A stretch of 64,000 nt of DNA from contig OV121084.1 of assembly GCA_921293015.1 (NCBI GenBank), positions 48,457,864 to 48,521,863 of the forward strand, written 5' to 3'. A program made the position numbers and the translations under genes. The notes under the pieces are model-generated. The model was given only the letters and a program-made list of their open reading frames with translations. It did no database searches and was not told the DNA's origin. Below, in pieces: positions 24,850 to 36,457 of this stretch. Each line of letters opens with the position of its first letter. Within the stretch, counting starts at the first letter, position 1. This DNA comes from Phorcus lineatus (Eukaryota; Mollusca; Gastropoda; Trochida; Trochidae).

Positions 24850-25275
24850 ACAAATGGCATTTAATTTCATCAGTTTATATTTTTGGATCGGGCTTAATCA
24901 AAGGTTTGAGGAATGTAAGCTTACTCCAAAATTTGCAAAACAGCCACGATTTACATTACACCAAAGTGTTCACCCTATGATCCCGATTCGAACAAGACGC
25001 ATTTGTCCTGAAGAAAATCCAAAACAGCACGCGATTTTCAATCACCCCTGTAAGGAAAAGGAAAATTACAGTGTTCGTGCAATCTTTTATGGATGTGTTG
25101 TGAGGTGTGACACCTTGGCTCCGTGTAAGATTTCCTATCTTCTTGTCGATGAAGGGTAGACAAGAATGATGGCGAGCAAACAATGCACCGGCTTATTATG
25201 CTTTTATGATAGGGTCGATGGCTGCCATGATAACAGTACCTACTGTGTATGTGTACACCAGTGGTTAAATATGAG
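24850..25275. other. GC-richer island with overlapping frames, candidate regulatory element
   Basis: Three open frames overlap (24854-25159 plus, 101 codons; 24956-25183 and 25038-25292 minus). None resembles a family I know. Mutual overlap on both strands argues that low stop density from composition, not coding, is responsible. The block contains a T-box-like near-palindrome AGGTGTGACACCT at 25103-25115. If one frame is real, the plus-strand 101-codon frame is the best candidate. Confidence 0.25.
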
Positions 25276-26116
25276 AGCTTGCGCTCCAGCACAAAGTGTA
25301 TAATTCTGAAGGATTAACACTCACATTCATACAAGATAATTCATCTTTTTGTTGTCTCTTTTCTACCAGCTTTGTCATTTAAGATTGGAAAGTTTTATGA
25401 ACCTTGAAAACGATAGTTTCTTTTTGTCATCTAAATTTATTTCAATCAAGACATTTTTGGATTTCTTCATAGGTCATTTTGACCTTCTTTCTCTCTAACT
25501 TTAAAAAGTTAAAGACATTTGCTCTGTGGTTTATCTGGCTTTGGATGCTTAGAAGTTGAAGATTCAAATTTGTAACAAAATACATTCTTCAGTCTCTTGC
25601 ATAAAGTTGAAATGCCATGGTAACAATTCATAACAAATGTAAGAAATTCTTCTTCAGGTATTACAATATTTCTTGACATCACTGAAATTGACATAAGATG
25701 AACAAGTTTTACGAGAACAAGTTTGCACCTATGCCTCAAGAAGCACTAATATATGAAGTAGAACAATAGGGATGTCTCGCTCTTATAATTCAAAGCCTCA
25801 CTTTCAAAACTTCTTAAAACTATTAAAAATGTATTCTAAATGCTCTCAAATGCAGTCATCTTCAACATGGCTCTAGTAGCAGCCATATTAAATATTTTCG
25901 TTTGCTATTATGCATTTGATTTAAGAACAAGGATTCCTTTATTGTAGACTTTTTTGAAAGATTACATAATATTATGCCAGAGTGATCTTACTTAAGTTCA
26001 GATGGAAAACAACATTTCCTTTATTAATATCAAATATAAGTTCTTGCATGTATGACCTATATAAAACAATAGAAATAGTTCTATGTTAATTTATTTTTCT
26101 ATTGCTTTCAAACTGG
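25276..26116. other. AT-rich stretch, no gene seen
   Basis: Only a 76-codon minus frame (25509-25739) of no recognisable identity. Confidence 0.45.
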
Positions 26117-26258
26117 ATGCATTATGGATGTTTATAATGCTTTCACACATAATTCAATCAGAATTGAATGTAGATCTATTTTCAAGACTTTCCTTGGTGA
26201 ACAATTAAATCTTTATGTTCACAACTTCGTAAATAGGTCATATATGGAGTTATATATG
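26117..26258 (+). repeat. ~140-bp dispersed direct repeat, copy 1
   Basis: Begins ATGCATTATGGATGTTTATA and continues through TTCAATCAGAATTGAAT (an inverted repeat, ATTCAATC..GAATTGAAT) to CAACTTCGTAAATAGGTCAT. Copy 2 at 29089-29224 matches at roughly nine in ten positions with small indels. A 70-codon frame (26124-26336) covers this copy but is broken in copy 2, so protein coding is not supported. Confidence 0.75.
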
Positions 26259-26540
26259 TTTAAAAATGCTAAGTCTTCAGTTTTTGCAGGTGTGGTTTCA
26301 AACTGCGCAAGTGTTGTGGGTGAAATCACTCACTGAAACACTTTATGTGTGATGTTTGTCATTGTGATCACTCAACTGTGACAACATGAAACATAAAAAA
26401 ACAGATAAGAAATTTATTAATGTACTAGTGAACATTTAGGTATGAACCGGATTTGAGGATGAATTCAACGGAGAGAAACAAATTCCGATTGAGTTTATAT
26501 TCTGGCGGATAGATTTTTTTATTCTAGACATTGCTTATGT

Positions 26541-26630
26541 TGAGAAAATTGCAAAGTATTATGATAATACATATATATACCCTCTGATGCAATTTTCTCA
26601 TATATATATATATATATACCCTCTGATGCA
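26541..26630. repeat. 12-bp inverted repeat plus duplicated CCCTCTGATGCA beside an (AT)n tract
   Basis: TGAGAAAATTGC (26541-26552) is the exact reverse complement of GCAATTTTCTCA (26589-26600). The string ATATATACCCTCTGATGCA occurs twice (ending 26591 and 26630), the second after an (AT)n microsatellite. Probably slippage or local template switching. Confidence 0.75.
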
Positions 26631-27301
26631 TCTGTTTCCTGTATGATTCAATTTTTACTGATATTACCTTGTGTTTGATATGGTAATCTATTCAGGCAAA
26701 CTGTCAAAAAAACTATTACTCGCTTACAACTCTGAAAAGTTTCTTAACTGAAGTATTATACTTGTAAATTGAATTATGAACATTAATCTCCTACCAGCAA
26801 AGCAATGTACTTTAAGAGTTTTCTATAAAGCACTGTTGTACAGGTGTGTCTAGCCTATTGTCAGAGCCTCTTTTCATCATCAGTTACTCCCAATTATGGG
26901 AAAGATTTCGTATTTGTGAAAAACCCTTCAAAATATGTTTTTAAAGATCTGTTGTGGTTGAATCAATTACCTTTTAGATTACTGAAATATGAGAGTACAT
27001 GAGTATAGAAATGAGTGTGAAACTCTGGGTCACAATGTTGTACATAGAGATTATTTCCTAAAAGATTTGTTTCCTCTTCTTATGAGCAAACCACTAGAAA
27101 CACTGTAATGTTGACATACCTTTAGCAGTCAATGATAATTGTGTTATTTGTCATATATCAATCTGTTATTTCCATAAAAGTCCTCTGCTTAAGATAAATG
27201 ATGTTAAGACTGATGAACTACAGAGCAAATGGCTCATGAGGACCAGTCCCCTGCAACCAAACATGGATCTTAACATGAACCCAATACTAGTTTATACTCT
27301 A

Positions 27302-27415
27302 GGTCTCCTTTAATAAAGATTATAAGTCCTTAAGCTAACCTTAGGGCAGTATAAAGTATGGGAGTTACCATACCTTAGTAAATGTAGTTTTGTGAAAGGA
27401 GGCAGCCCATTGGCC
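27302..27415 (-). mobile_element. Short hairpin MITE, family 3
   Basis: On the minus strand the right part reads CCTCCTTTCACAAAACTAC followed by TTACTAAGGTATGG, resembling the left part of the element at 33455-33590 (GTCCTGTTTCACAAAACACTAAGG). The left side carries AAGCTAACCTTAGGGC, matching the inner AGGTTAACCTTA of that element. The two copies are diverged and in opposite orientation. Confidence 0.45.
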
Positions 27416-27933
27416 CAGAGTTCACTTAGACTAAGGTCATTGTAACCGGTGTTTTAACTATGGGTTGAAGATGGACAACTGGACAACACATCCCAACAGT
27501 CCCTGTTGCAGACTTTGGTGACCTTCAAAAGAACTTAAAAAAATGATTCAAAGCTACCTGATTTCAAATTGCTATCATGTTTATTTAACATATAATTTTC
27601 TTTGATTTGATTTTTATCTTGTATTTAAAGATGTCACAATTTACCGCCTGTTTTGTACCGAGATATTGCTGAGCTGATAGACTATTAGCACTAAGGGATC
27701 TGTAAGTCAGTAAGTGTAACTCTTGTATTTTGAAAGATAGCAAGTTACCTGTGAGTCATTAATGACAGGTAGCATACCTGACTGGGGGATCCCTGTTAAA
27801 CGAGGAGGACCCTCACAAGTTGACAAGCAACCTGGAACACCTGAAATGTGCCAAGAGTGTAGACACCTATCTGCACTGTGTTACTGCTACCTCTACTGAA
27901 CTGGACAAGTCTACTGGAAGCTGCTACTGGATC

Positions 27934-28043
27934 GTCATAGCCACCATGGTGTTGTGGGCTTTCTCCCTGCAATAATACTAGCAGCCGCAATATAAGTGAA
28001 ATAATCTTGAAAGCGGCGTTAAACACCAACTCACTTCACCTCA
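27934..28043 (+). mobile_element. 5'-truncated SINE with perfect 10-bp target-site duplication
   Basis: The 110-bp insert is flanked by exact copies of CTACTGGATC (27924-27933 and 28044-28053). The body includes ATGGTGTTGTGGGCTTTCTC, CAATATAAGTGAAATAATC and GCGGCGTTAAACACCAAC. It lacks the tRNA-like promoter head and ends in a short imperfect TCACTTCACCTCA tail. Target duplication plus 5' truncation is the signature of target-primed reverse transcription by a LINE partner. The tail is shared with 35110-35215 and is of a type I recall as common in bivalve genomes. Confidence 0.85.
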
Positions 28044-28881
28044 CTACTGGATCATGTTCTTGTGTTCATTCTGGTCATAAGTTGTGGACTTGAAAAGAAT
28101 ATGTTTTCAGTTTTCACATGTGAAATAAAAATGTAAATGTACTGTTGTCTCGTTGTTCTCTGTCATTACATCTAAGGAATTTGTCATGTGTCCAAGATGT
28201 GGAAAGCTGCATTGGTAATGTGTTCTTGAGGGCCACTGTGAAAAAAAAATACTTGTTTTGAAGAATACGTAATATATGTTTCAATGAGAATATTGAAAAT
28301 CTTTAAGCCAATGAGAATAGAGATTAAATGTCTCGAGCCGATGAAAAATCAGAATATGTTCAACCAAAATAGATTATATGAGTCAGGCCAAAGATGATGT
28401 ATGTTTAGCAATGAAAATGAAGCAAATATATTTAATTCCATTTGAAAGAAGAAAACTTGTTTCAGACCAATAAAAATGCATAATGATTACTTTAAGACAA
28501 TGAGCATGATTATGTTTCAAGATGTTGATGATAACTTAATTCCAAAGATCAAACAAGCATTGCTTTTGTTCGAAGTTTGAGGAATGCTTTAAATAGGGAA
28601 ACTTCCTTGGATGGATTGAAGGAAGAAAGATAACATCCAAGTGCTGATGTTAGTATGACTTATGGTACAGCAGAAACCTATGGCCCCAAATAAAGACAAC
28701 TTCTCCACAGCAATGTTTAAAATACTGCAAAGAAGTTGTATTTACTTGGTGAACATGAAATGTCACTTTACCCAAGGACATCAATGACAGTAGCCTGTAG
28801 TGAGGAGGTCCCTAATAAACTCAAGAACTCTCCAGTTTCACTGCGGAACCTGGAACCCCATGGGAGTTTCTGCATGTATGT

Positions 28882-28965
28882 AGAGAGAGAGAGAGTTTAT
28901 TGCTTGATTGCAGACAAAAGTACTCATTTTATACATCCCATCTGTACATAGGGACTTTACAAAAA
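28882..28965 (-). mobile_element. Possible retroelement 3' end (minus strand)
   Basis: Read on the minus strand: CTTTTTGTAAAGTCCC, ATACAAAATGAGTA-like text, then CAATAAACTCTCTCTCTCTC. An AATAAA-like signal directly followed by a CT-rich tail resembles the 3' end of a mollusc LINE or SINE. No protein portion is visible upstream and no target duplication was found. Confidence 0.3.
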
Positions 28966-29088
28966 GACTAACATAAATATGTGGATCCTAAGCATTTACA
29001 GAGTGGAACCATTTCATAAGCAAATGTAAAAGAAAATTTTAATAAGAAAATGAAACTGAATTGAACAATTTAAAGGTGCATATCAAAA

Positions 29089-29224
29089 ATGCATTATTGA
29101 TGTTTATAATGCTTTCACACAGAATTCAATCAGAATTGAATATCTATTTTCAAGACTTTCCTTGGTAAACAATGAATTTTTTATGTTCACAACTTCGTAA
29201 AAAGGTCATATATGTAGTGCATAT
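29089..29224 (+). repeat. ~140-bp dispersed direct repeat, copy 2
   Basis: Diverged partner of 26117-26258, same orientation, about 3 kb downstream. Compared with copy 1 it lacks a short segment after GAATTGAAT and has TTTTTTATG in place of AAATCTTTATG. No target duplication or terminal repeats identified, so the mechanism (segmental copy versus transposon) is open. Confidence 0.75.
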
Positions 29225-31034
29225 AAAAAATATGGAATTTTTTTAGGTTATGTTTAAGCCTGATTACACAGTATAATGGCGTCGATAGAAGAATCTGTTC
29301 CAATACTTTCTCTACTTTGTTCATCATTGTGAAAGATGGTAAATTCATCCTTTCATCCATTTCAGGTATCTTTTTAACAGGTAATGTACATAATTGAAAC
29401 TCCTGTCATGTAAGACAGTTTTTACTGGTCATTTGTATCTAAAATGAAAAGAATCTTCTCCTTGTGCTTTTAAATTTTAAAAAATGTATGATAAAAGTTG
29501 TATGCTATTTCATCTTTCTAAAAGATACCACATAAAAGAATTGTATGTGATCACTCGTGGTAATTTTTATCTTGACAATAATGTTAGTGCATGTAAATGA
29601 ATATTTAATTGCGCAGGTGCATAGGTGAGACACTAAACACCTTGTGTCTATCACCATACCTGAGCAGGTAAATTTCTTAATGCATCATCGTTTAGATGGA
29701 ATGATTTGATATTCATTCATTTGTAAATTGAAGATGAAATACATGTAAAAATAACAAGAAAAAACAACTTTAAATGTAAACACTTTGTTGAAGTTTTAGA
29801 TGAATGTATAAAATATTTCTTTATATGTTATGTATAGTTTATAGCAATATACTTTACAAATTAAAGTTGCATTAATTGATACATTATTAATCACAATTCA
29901 TATTAGACAGGATCTTTCAGCAATACTTTGTTAGTAAATTATTTTTGAAATATTGCTTTTCCTTGTGTCGATATGATATATCCAAAAATCTTCTTACTCC
30001 CTCATAATAGATATGTAATGCCACTTCATATTTACCCAATAATTGTACTTTCACTTCCTCAAGCTGTTCATTACATGTAGTTATTTCTACTAATGAAAGG
30101 TCAGTACTCTGAATGTTGATGTCACTAGCGCCACTCTGACTGTCATATAGAGACGTCGTTCACTTTACTTGACTACTGATTTCCTGTTATAGAAAAGGTT
30201 AACAACAGTGTCTCTGTTGTACTTCAGTAAACTGCTATAATCATGGTGATCAAATACTCTACCTTTTGTAGTAGATGTAAATTATACTATTTACATAGAA
30301 TTACTTTTAATATTTTCCACAAATGTCTTAGTAACAACTGTTTGAGTGGCATTATAGAAGTTGGTAGAAAAAGGAAAACGGTTTTTGGTTGATGATCAAC
30401 TCCTCTTATGTCTCTTAAGTGCATATTTTTTATATTGATTTGTTCCTTTGTTAAGCCTGTACCTTTGTTATTGTTGAAAAATAAAGAAGTTGAGCATCAA
30501 TGAAATATACTTGTCCCTTCAGTATTATACATTTCAAAGTCATAACAATCATAACCAGAAAAATATTAAATGAAACCGTTAGTACACATGTTCCCTTTGT
30601 ATATTGTTTCTTAATCATAATGTATATTTGTTTATATATAATTATGATAAAATAATGTTATTTTCCTGTATGTGTTAGTTATATTGTACACTTAAGTAAT
30701 ACAGTGTTATCCTCCTGGCTGTTGACATATTGTTCCTCTAGAATGCCCCACATTGTTATGTATACTATGCTCAAGTACATGTGTTCTCTGAATAAGATCA
30801 TTGTACAACAGCTAGCTACCTAAACAGTTTCACATTTCAGAATGTGCTAACTGTTCCCAGACACATTGCCCAATCATAAAAAAACAGTATTCATTTATAG
30901 TAGGCACTGAAGATTAATGGTTATTTTTATATGTACATTAATTTTAATTTGATTTACTGTAGTAAGGTAAAATAAATGTCAAATCAGTTTTGAAAGTTAA
31001 ACTGTGAATTTTTTTTTTTTAAAGCTTCTGTCAC
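29225..31034. other. AT-rich stretch, no gene seen
   Basis: No ORF or RNA gene. At 30440-30500 the text TTGTTATTGTTGAAAAATAAAG resembles a polyadenylation or retroelement 3' end but has no supporting coding sequence. Confidence 0.4.
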
Positions 31035-31745
31035 TGACATTGTGTCCGGCATCCGGCCATCCGTCTGTAGACTTTTCATTATTTTTATCTTCTTCTCCAG
31101 AAGTATTGGCTCAGGAAATTGAATTCTTATGTACAGACTCCTTGACTAATGAGATTTCTAATTTATAGATTTGGTGATACTGTGACCCCAAATAAGGGCC
31201 ACATCAACTAAGCCCTTAAAACCTATTTTCATATTCATCCTCAGAAGCAAAAGATGTAGAAAGCTGAAACTTCGTGTCAGACTCCTAAGCTGAAAGGGAT
31301 TCTAATTTGAAGATTTGATGACTCTGTGATACCATATAAGGGCCACAGGAGTCAGGCCCTAAAAATGTTTTTGTTTTCTGTCTCTAAGCTGACCAGGCTT
31401 AATATATTGTAGCTTGCTTACAGACTCCTTGGCTGATGGGGATTTTAATCTTAAGTTTTAGTGACCCTGTGATCCCTAATAAGGGCCACAGGGGTCATGC
31501 CCTTAAAACCTATGTTCATCTTCTTCTCCAGAAGCAAGAGGCCTAGAAAGCTGAAACTTTGTGATTCAGACTCTTCAGCTGATGGGGATTCTGATTTATA
31601 GATTTAGTGATTCTGTGACCCCTGAAAAGGGCCACACGAGTCGGGCCCTAAAATTGTTTTTGTCTTCTGTCTCTGGAACATAAGGCTTAATGAATTGAAA
31701 GCTTCCATACAGACTCTTTAGCTGATGGGTATTAGCTTAGCTGTA
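31035..31745 (+). repeat. Tandem array: ~143-bp monomers in an A-B dimer of ~287 bp
   Basis: Each monomer carries AGACTC-TTGGCTGATGGGGATT, then TTATAGATTTGGTGA, a CTGTGACCCC segment and AAGGGCCACA..GGCCCT. Two monomer types alternate. Type A continues CAGAAGCAA..GTAGAAAGCTGAAACTT (31242 and 31529); type B continues GTTTTTGTYTTCTGTCTCT (about 31365 and 31655). The A-to-A distance is 287 bp. The array starts with a GTCCGGCATCCGGCCATCCG segment. A related solitary copy lies at 13930-14165. Confidence 0.85.
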
Positions 31746-33454
31746 GGATATTGTAAGTTATATATGGTTTACTTCCTTACTTTCAGGAATGATGGTTTCG
31801 CTTTATGTTAATTTTAACAATAGCATGTGATGATGACTACTTAATAAGAAATGATTCATAAGCTAACCCATAAGTTTTACAGTTTGGTGAATTCTGAAAC
31901 TGAATTCTACGAACTGCGAATATAGAGGTGAGTAGTCATACCAAGGTTTCCGTTGGTGGCGACATGACTGTTTGGTCAAAGTGGTCTGTACTACAATCAC
32001 ACAGGATGTTGGCATAGGGTTGGCTTATCACCGCACATTGGTATTTCCTACATCAAAATGAGTTAGCAGGGAAATAGTATAAACAAGTGGTTTGCAGTGA
32101 GTGCAGCACACAGAGCTGTTGTTGTTCAGATCAAGTGGTTGCGAGTCCAATTTCCCTATTGACCGCATTAACTTCATCAGCATTTAATTTTCTACCATTT
32201 ATAAATAATTGATTTATTGAGTAAAAAGCATTTTTAAGTGTACATGATAGATGTTGTAAATATTGTACAGTTGAGATAACAACCTTTTTTCTTGTGACTA
32301 CATTTTCTGTAATGTTAAATATGGTCTCTCAAAGAAATCATGATACAAGACAAATTCTCTTGAAAAAGGTTATTTGATATTTTGATTAATTCATTGAAAT
32401 TATCATTAATAAACATAATAATCAATACAAAATGTAAAAGAGGTTTTGTAGATAAAGCTTTCTTTCCTATTAGGCAAAATGATATCGATAATGAATACAA
32501 CACTTTTAACCTTTGAAGTTGCATCAGTACCTCTATCTTCACAAACAACAAAGAATTGTTATATCTTCAAAACTATCTATCAACAAAATTTCGAAGGTTG
32601 TAAAATTGGTAATTAGCAATCAAGTGATAAAAGTAGCATTTGCACTTTAATTGTCTTAACTAATTAGCTGTGCCATGGAAACAAGCTCAGTGTTAACAAT
32701 GAAGGAAAGTCTCAATGTGTTGTGTCATTTCTAGAGTCAATAAACCCACTCCACAGCATGGCAGTAAAATGATTTAGCAAGCTTTAAGCAATTACTGACA
32801 AGGTATCAGTAAGTTAATTACCCTTAAAGGTGCAGTTTATGGTTTGTTTATTTGAGGTAAGTACATGACTGTTCAATAGCGGCCAAGATCCCTTCAGATG
32901 GCAGAGAAAGCAATGAAAATATAGTTTTACATAAGTTTTATATTCTATAGTTCTTCTTTTATAGTAGTCTTTGGCAGTTTTTAAATAATTAAATAATGTC
33001 TTTTTCTTCATGAAAATGGAAGTAGAGTACTAGGATTGAATATTTTTAATTATTTTTTTCTGATTTACATGAAGTTAGCATTTGGCCTTTACCCTTCCAT
33101 CTCACAGACTGGAACATCAACCCTTCTCTTGGGCTAAAATTTAGTCTATGAAATATTTTGATAATTTTCTGTTACCTCATCCACTATATATTTTTTTTGG
33201 GGTCCTAATTTCATATGTGTATTCAGTCAAATCTAGACTTACTGAATGAGGGCCTAGACTGTATAAAAGGCTCCTAATTATACACAGTCATATAATAACA
33301 TAATAGTTCAAATCTAAGATCAAGATGTTGTCTTGGCTGATGAAAGTATGGGTGTCGATAAATTATTCCTAACCCTCTTTTGAGCCACCTTTTTAACTTA
33401 TTTATGTTTATTTATGCTCACCGTTTGTTAACATCTGAGAAAATTCCTTTTGAG
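31746..33454. other. AT-rich stretch, no gene seen
   Basis: Short open frames only (78 codons minus at 32315-32551). A TTAAAGGTGCAGT string at 32823 faintly resembles the left end of TTAA family 1 but no partner end was found. Confidence 0.4.
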
Positions 33455-33590
33455 TCCTGTTTCACAAAACACTAAGGTAATCCAAAAAGTCTAAGGTAGT
33501 CTTAGTAAAGTGTTAGCTGATGGCGCTAAGGTTAACCTTATTGTTAAGATTGTTTATGCAACAAGCCCCTGGTCCTTTAGTCAACTTGTA
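33455..33590 (+). mobile_element. Short hairpin MITE, family 3
   Basis: Left part GAGTCCTGTTTCACAAAACA and right part TTTATGCAACAAGCCCC enclose nested inverted strings (CTAAGGTAGTCTTAG near 33491; AAGGTTAACCTTA near 33530). Such palindromic AAGGTTAACCTT elements recur in mollusc genomes as I recall. Related in reverse orientation to 27302-27415. Confidence 0.5.
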
Positions 33591-33694
33591 AAATTGAAAT
33601 GAATCAATTTGGCTGAAACCCTATAAACAGGCATTGAATCTTTCTACATTTACAAGTCATAGTTTCAATTCAAGGTGAACCTTCACAGGTACAT

Positions 33695-34376
33695 AGTGAG
33701 TAACTTTATTTCAACTCTTGATACATGAAGTATTTCTGTTTCAGTATATTAAGGGTTAATAACGGCACACTGACCCAGCCAATATCCATGGTCTTTACTG
33801 TCTGTGAATATATCATCAAAGTATTTGTGACTGTGATACGTAAAGTATTCCTGCTCAAGTAGCTTAAGGGTTAATATCAACCCACTACTCGCGCCAACTT
33901 CCTTGATTCTGACTACACATTATGTCACCATGTGTATCTCTGATGTGTTAAGTAATCTTTTTCCAGTAGGTTAAGGGTTAATATCAGCCAACTGATCCAG
34001 CCAATACTTTGAATCTGTGTACACATTGTGTAACTATATTGTGACTCTGATAACTGAAGTATTCCTGGTCCAGTAGATTAAGGGTTAATATCAGCCGACT
34101 GACCCAGCCAATAATTGAAGTCTGTGTACGCATTGTGTAACTATATTGTGACTCTGATACCAGAAGTATTCCTGCTTCAGTAGATTAAGGGTTAATATCA
34201 GCCGACTGACCCAGCCAATAATTGAAGTCTGTGTACGCATTGTGTAACTATATTGTGACTCTGATACCAGAAGTATTCCTGCTTCAGTAGATTAAGGGTT
34301 AATATCAGCCGACTGACCCAGCCAATACTTGAAGTCTGTGTACACATTGTGTAACTATATTGTGACTCTGATAGCA
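33695..34376 (+). repeat. 107-bp tandem array, ~6 units with homogenised centre
   Basis: Landmark AGTAGATTAAGGGTTAATAT occurs at 34072, 34179 and 34286 (exactly 107 bp apart), with diverged landmarks at about 33744, 33859 and 33967. The last three units are nearly identical; units toward the left edge are progressively more diverged, with lengths of about 105-115 bp. This edge-to-core gradient is what local unequal crossing-over predicts. Non-coding; stops in all frames. Confidence 0.92.
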
Positions 34377-34897
34377 GGACAATGTCTTGAAGTGTCAGTT
34401 GAAGATAATGCTGTTCTTCAAGAGTGCTGAACTATCTGGTGCCATTCAGAGGAAATATCTTAAATTTATATTCCATTGTTCAGCCTAATTAGCCTTATCA
34501 GGCTTGTAATAAATCTTACATCATGTCAACAGGCCAATTAGTAACCACTGGAACTGGCCCAGTCTGAGATACTATAAACAATGACATGATGATAAATTTG
34601 CCACTGATGTGGTAGTTTAGTGTTTACTTGAGTTCATAAAGTAATGTGTAGCAGGTTTATGAACCAGTAGGTATGGTCCTCAGGACCACCAGGGAATCTC
34701 TCTAGTGTTGTCAAGCAGAGGGTTAGTAAAAATATCAGGGAAGACAAGGATGTTTTATGGATGCACAACTTCTTTATTTTCACAATGAATAATTCATTAA
34801 ATAATACTGATTACATGATTTTCTGGAGTTTAAGGCTAATCTTATAATTTGATATATGTTTGGTGCTTAAGTTCTAGACATTTCCCTGAAGTTAACA

Positions 34898-35215
34898 GGG
34901 GCAGGATAGGGCGGTGGTTAGATTTGCAGTTAGTTTTGGATCATGAAATCTGGGGTTTGAATCCCATCAGGGGCTCTACAACTGTCTGCAGTAGAGAACT
35001 GTTCTACACACAATATTGTTAAGGGGCAATGCTACACTGAATTTCAGTTCAAAACCACCCATGGTTGGTTAGTTCCAGTCGATGCTCACAGGTTTCACTG
35101 AAATGCATAGCCACAATAGTGTCGCGGACTTTCACCCTGAAGTAGAGCTAATACTAGCAACCATGATATAAGTGAAATACTCTTAAGCTCCATGTCTCCT
35201 CACATCACCTCACCT
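34898..35215 (+). mobile_element. tRNA-derived SINE, near full length
   Basis: Head: GGGCGGTGGTTAG (A-box-like, about 34909) and GGTTTGAATCC (B-box, 34954-34964), the internal Pol III promoter arrangement. Body: about 130 bp unrelated to tRNA, then GTGTCGCGGACTTTCACCC, CATGATATAAGTGAAATAC and TCTTAAGCTCC, the same tail as in the truncated copy at 27934-28043. A CACCT-repeat end (CTCACATCACCTCACC) closes it. Length about 318 bp, in the usual SINE range. The tail is diverged, so the copy is probably old and inactive. Confidence 0.75.
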
Positions 35216-35219
35216 TGAT

Positions 35220-36030
35220 GTTGGCAAGTCATGCAGTCATAAAATTATATCGACTCTTAAAAGTTATCAAAGCAAATCTATGTCATTTTAGAAAGCTTCA
35301 TATAAATATGAATTAATTAATTTTCATCAATTATGAATGGGTGTGGACAAATCAGATTGTTTGTTTATAAAATTAACTGCTATGTCATGTTTAGGAAATA
35401 GACTGTACTAAATGAGGATATATGACATTTTCAAAATGCATATCTATCTGCGGATAGACATAAAAATCACTATTATTGATTTCAAAATTGTATGTATTTC
35501 TAACTTCTTTTAAAAGGCTTTCAAATTTAGAATAACAAACAAAAAAGTCAAGATGTTATGTTTTATTTTCTGTTTACATGGCATAAATTTCATGCACTTA
35601 TTTATTTCTTTAAAAATCTTAAGTAAGATAATCTACCTAATCCTTGAATTTAAGAACACTTACATGGTTCTCAAACATAGATGACCTTTAATAGGAAATA
35701 GTTACATTAGGTTTTTCATGTTTCACAAAATATCACACATAATACAATGACCTTTTTTGATATTAACAGTCAATAGATTTTGACCTTTTGACTTTTTCCT
35801 CTTAATTTGATACATGGACCACTTGGTGTAACATGTTATATGTTGCAATAAAAGGCAGAACCTTTGTTATTTCATGTTTATTTAGTTGGACTCCAAACGC
35901 TTCTCTGTGAAGAAATGCACTGCTTGTGGGGTCTATGACCAGATGTATACACCACAATGTAGATATATATATACCTACATGACACTTGACACTAACAGCT
36001 CTGTCCACTTTGCCTAGACACACCCACTTT
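35220..36030. other. AT-rich stretch, no gene seen
   Basis: A somewhat GC-richer patch at 35800-36050 contains a 73-codon minus frame (35802-36023) without known relatives. Confidence 0.4.
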
Positions 36031-36045
36031 TGACCTCAGAGGTCA
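36031..36045. promoter_or_regulatory. Everted nuclear-receptor half-sites (ER3-like)
   Basis: TGACCTCAGAGGTCA: two perfect AGGTCA half-sites, everted, three bases apart. This arrangement can bind nuclear receptors, but a single 15-base match in 64 kb has little weight without conservation or occupancy data. Confidence 0.25.
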
Positions 36046-36141
36046 AGTAATTTGGCAGAGAGCCAGGTTTATATGTAATGTTAAAGTGTTATGTGTACAA
36101 TGTGGTCCAATGTCTTTGTTCTTTTTGCTAACTTCATTTAA

Positions 36142-36457
36142 AGTGGCAGTAGCAAGTTTTTGGGAAATTTTCTTCTTCAAATTTTCGATTCCATATGGTC
36201 AAACATCTCGTTATAATATTAACTAAACCCAATTATTTTAGTTATAGAAGAAAGTATCAAGTATCAAGCAAAACTACTGGTGGCCATTTTTGTGTGAGCA
36301 CTGTAATCATAATAGGTAGGGAAATGGAATTGCCTAGCTTATCAAAACATTTGTTCGAGAACTGCTTCTGTTGAATGAAAAAGCAATTGGTAGTTGTTAT
36401 CTTTAATTTTGTGAGATCTCTTTGTTAACCTAGATAAAGTACTAAACTGGTTCCCCT
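36142..36457. mobile_element. TTAA MITE family 1, copy C
   Basis: A 316-bp copy flanked by TTAA (36138-36141 and 36458-36461). The left end AGTGGCAGTAGC is one substitution from copy A; the right end keeps only CCCCT. The inner block ACTACTGGTGGCCATTTTTG (36264 region) is well preserved. Confidence 0.72.

Noticed and set aside
24854-25159. 101-codon frame as a gene
   Set aside because: Overlaps two minus-strand frames of similar size and has no recognisable family; kept only as a GC-rich island.
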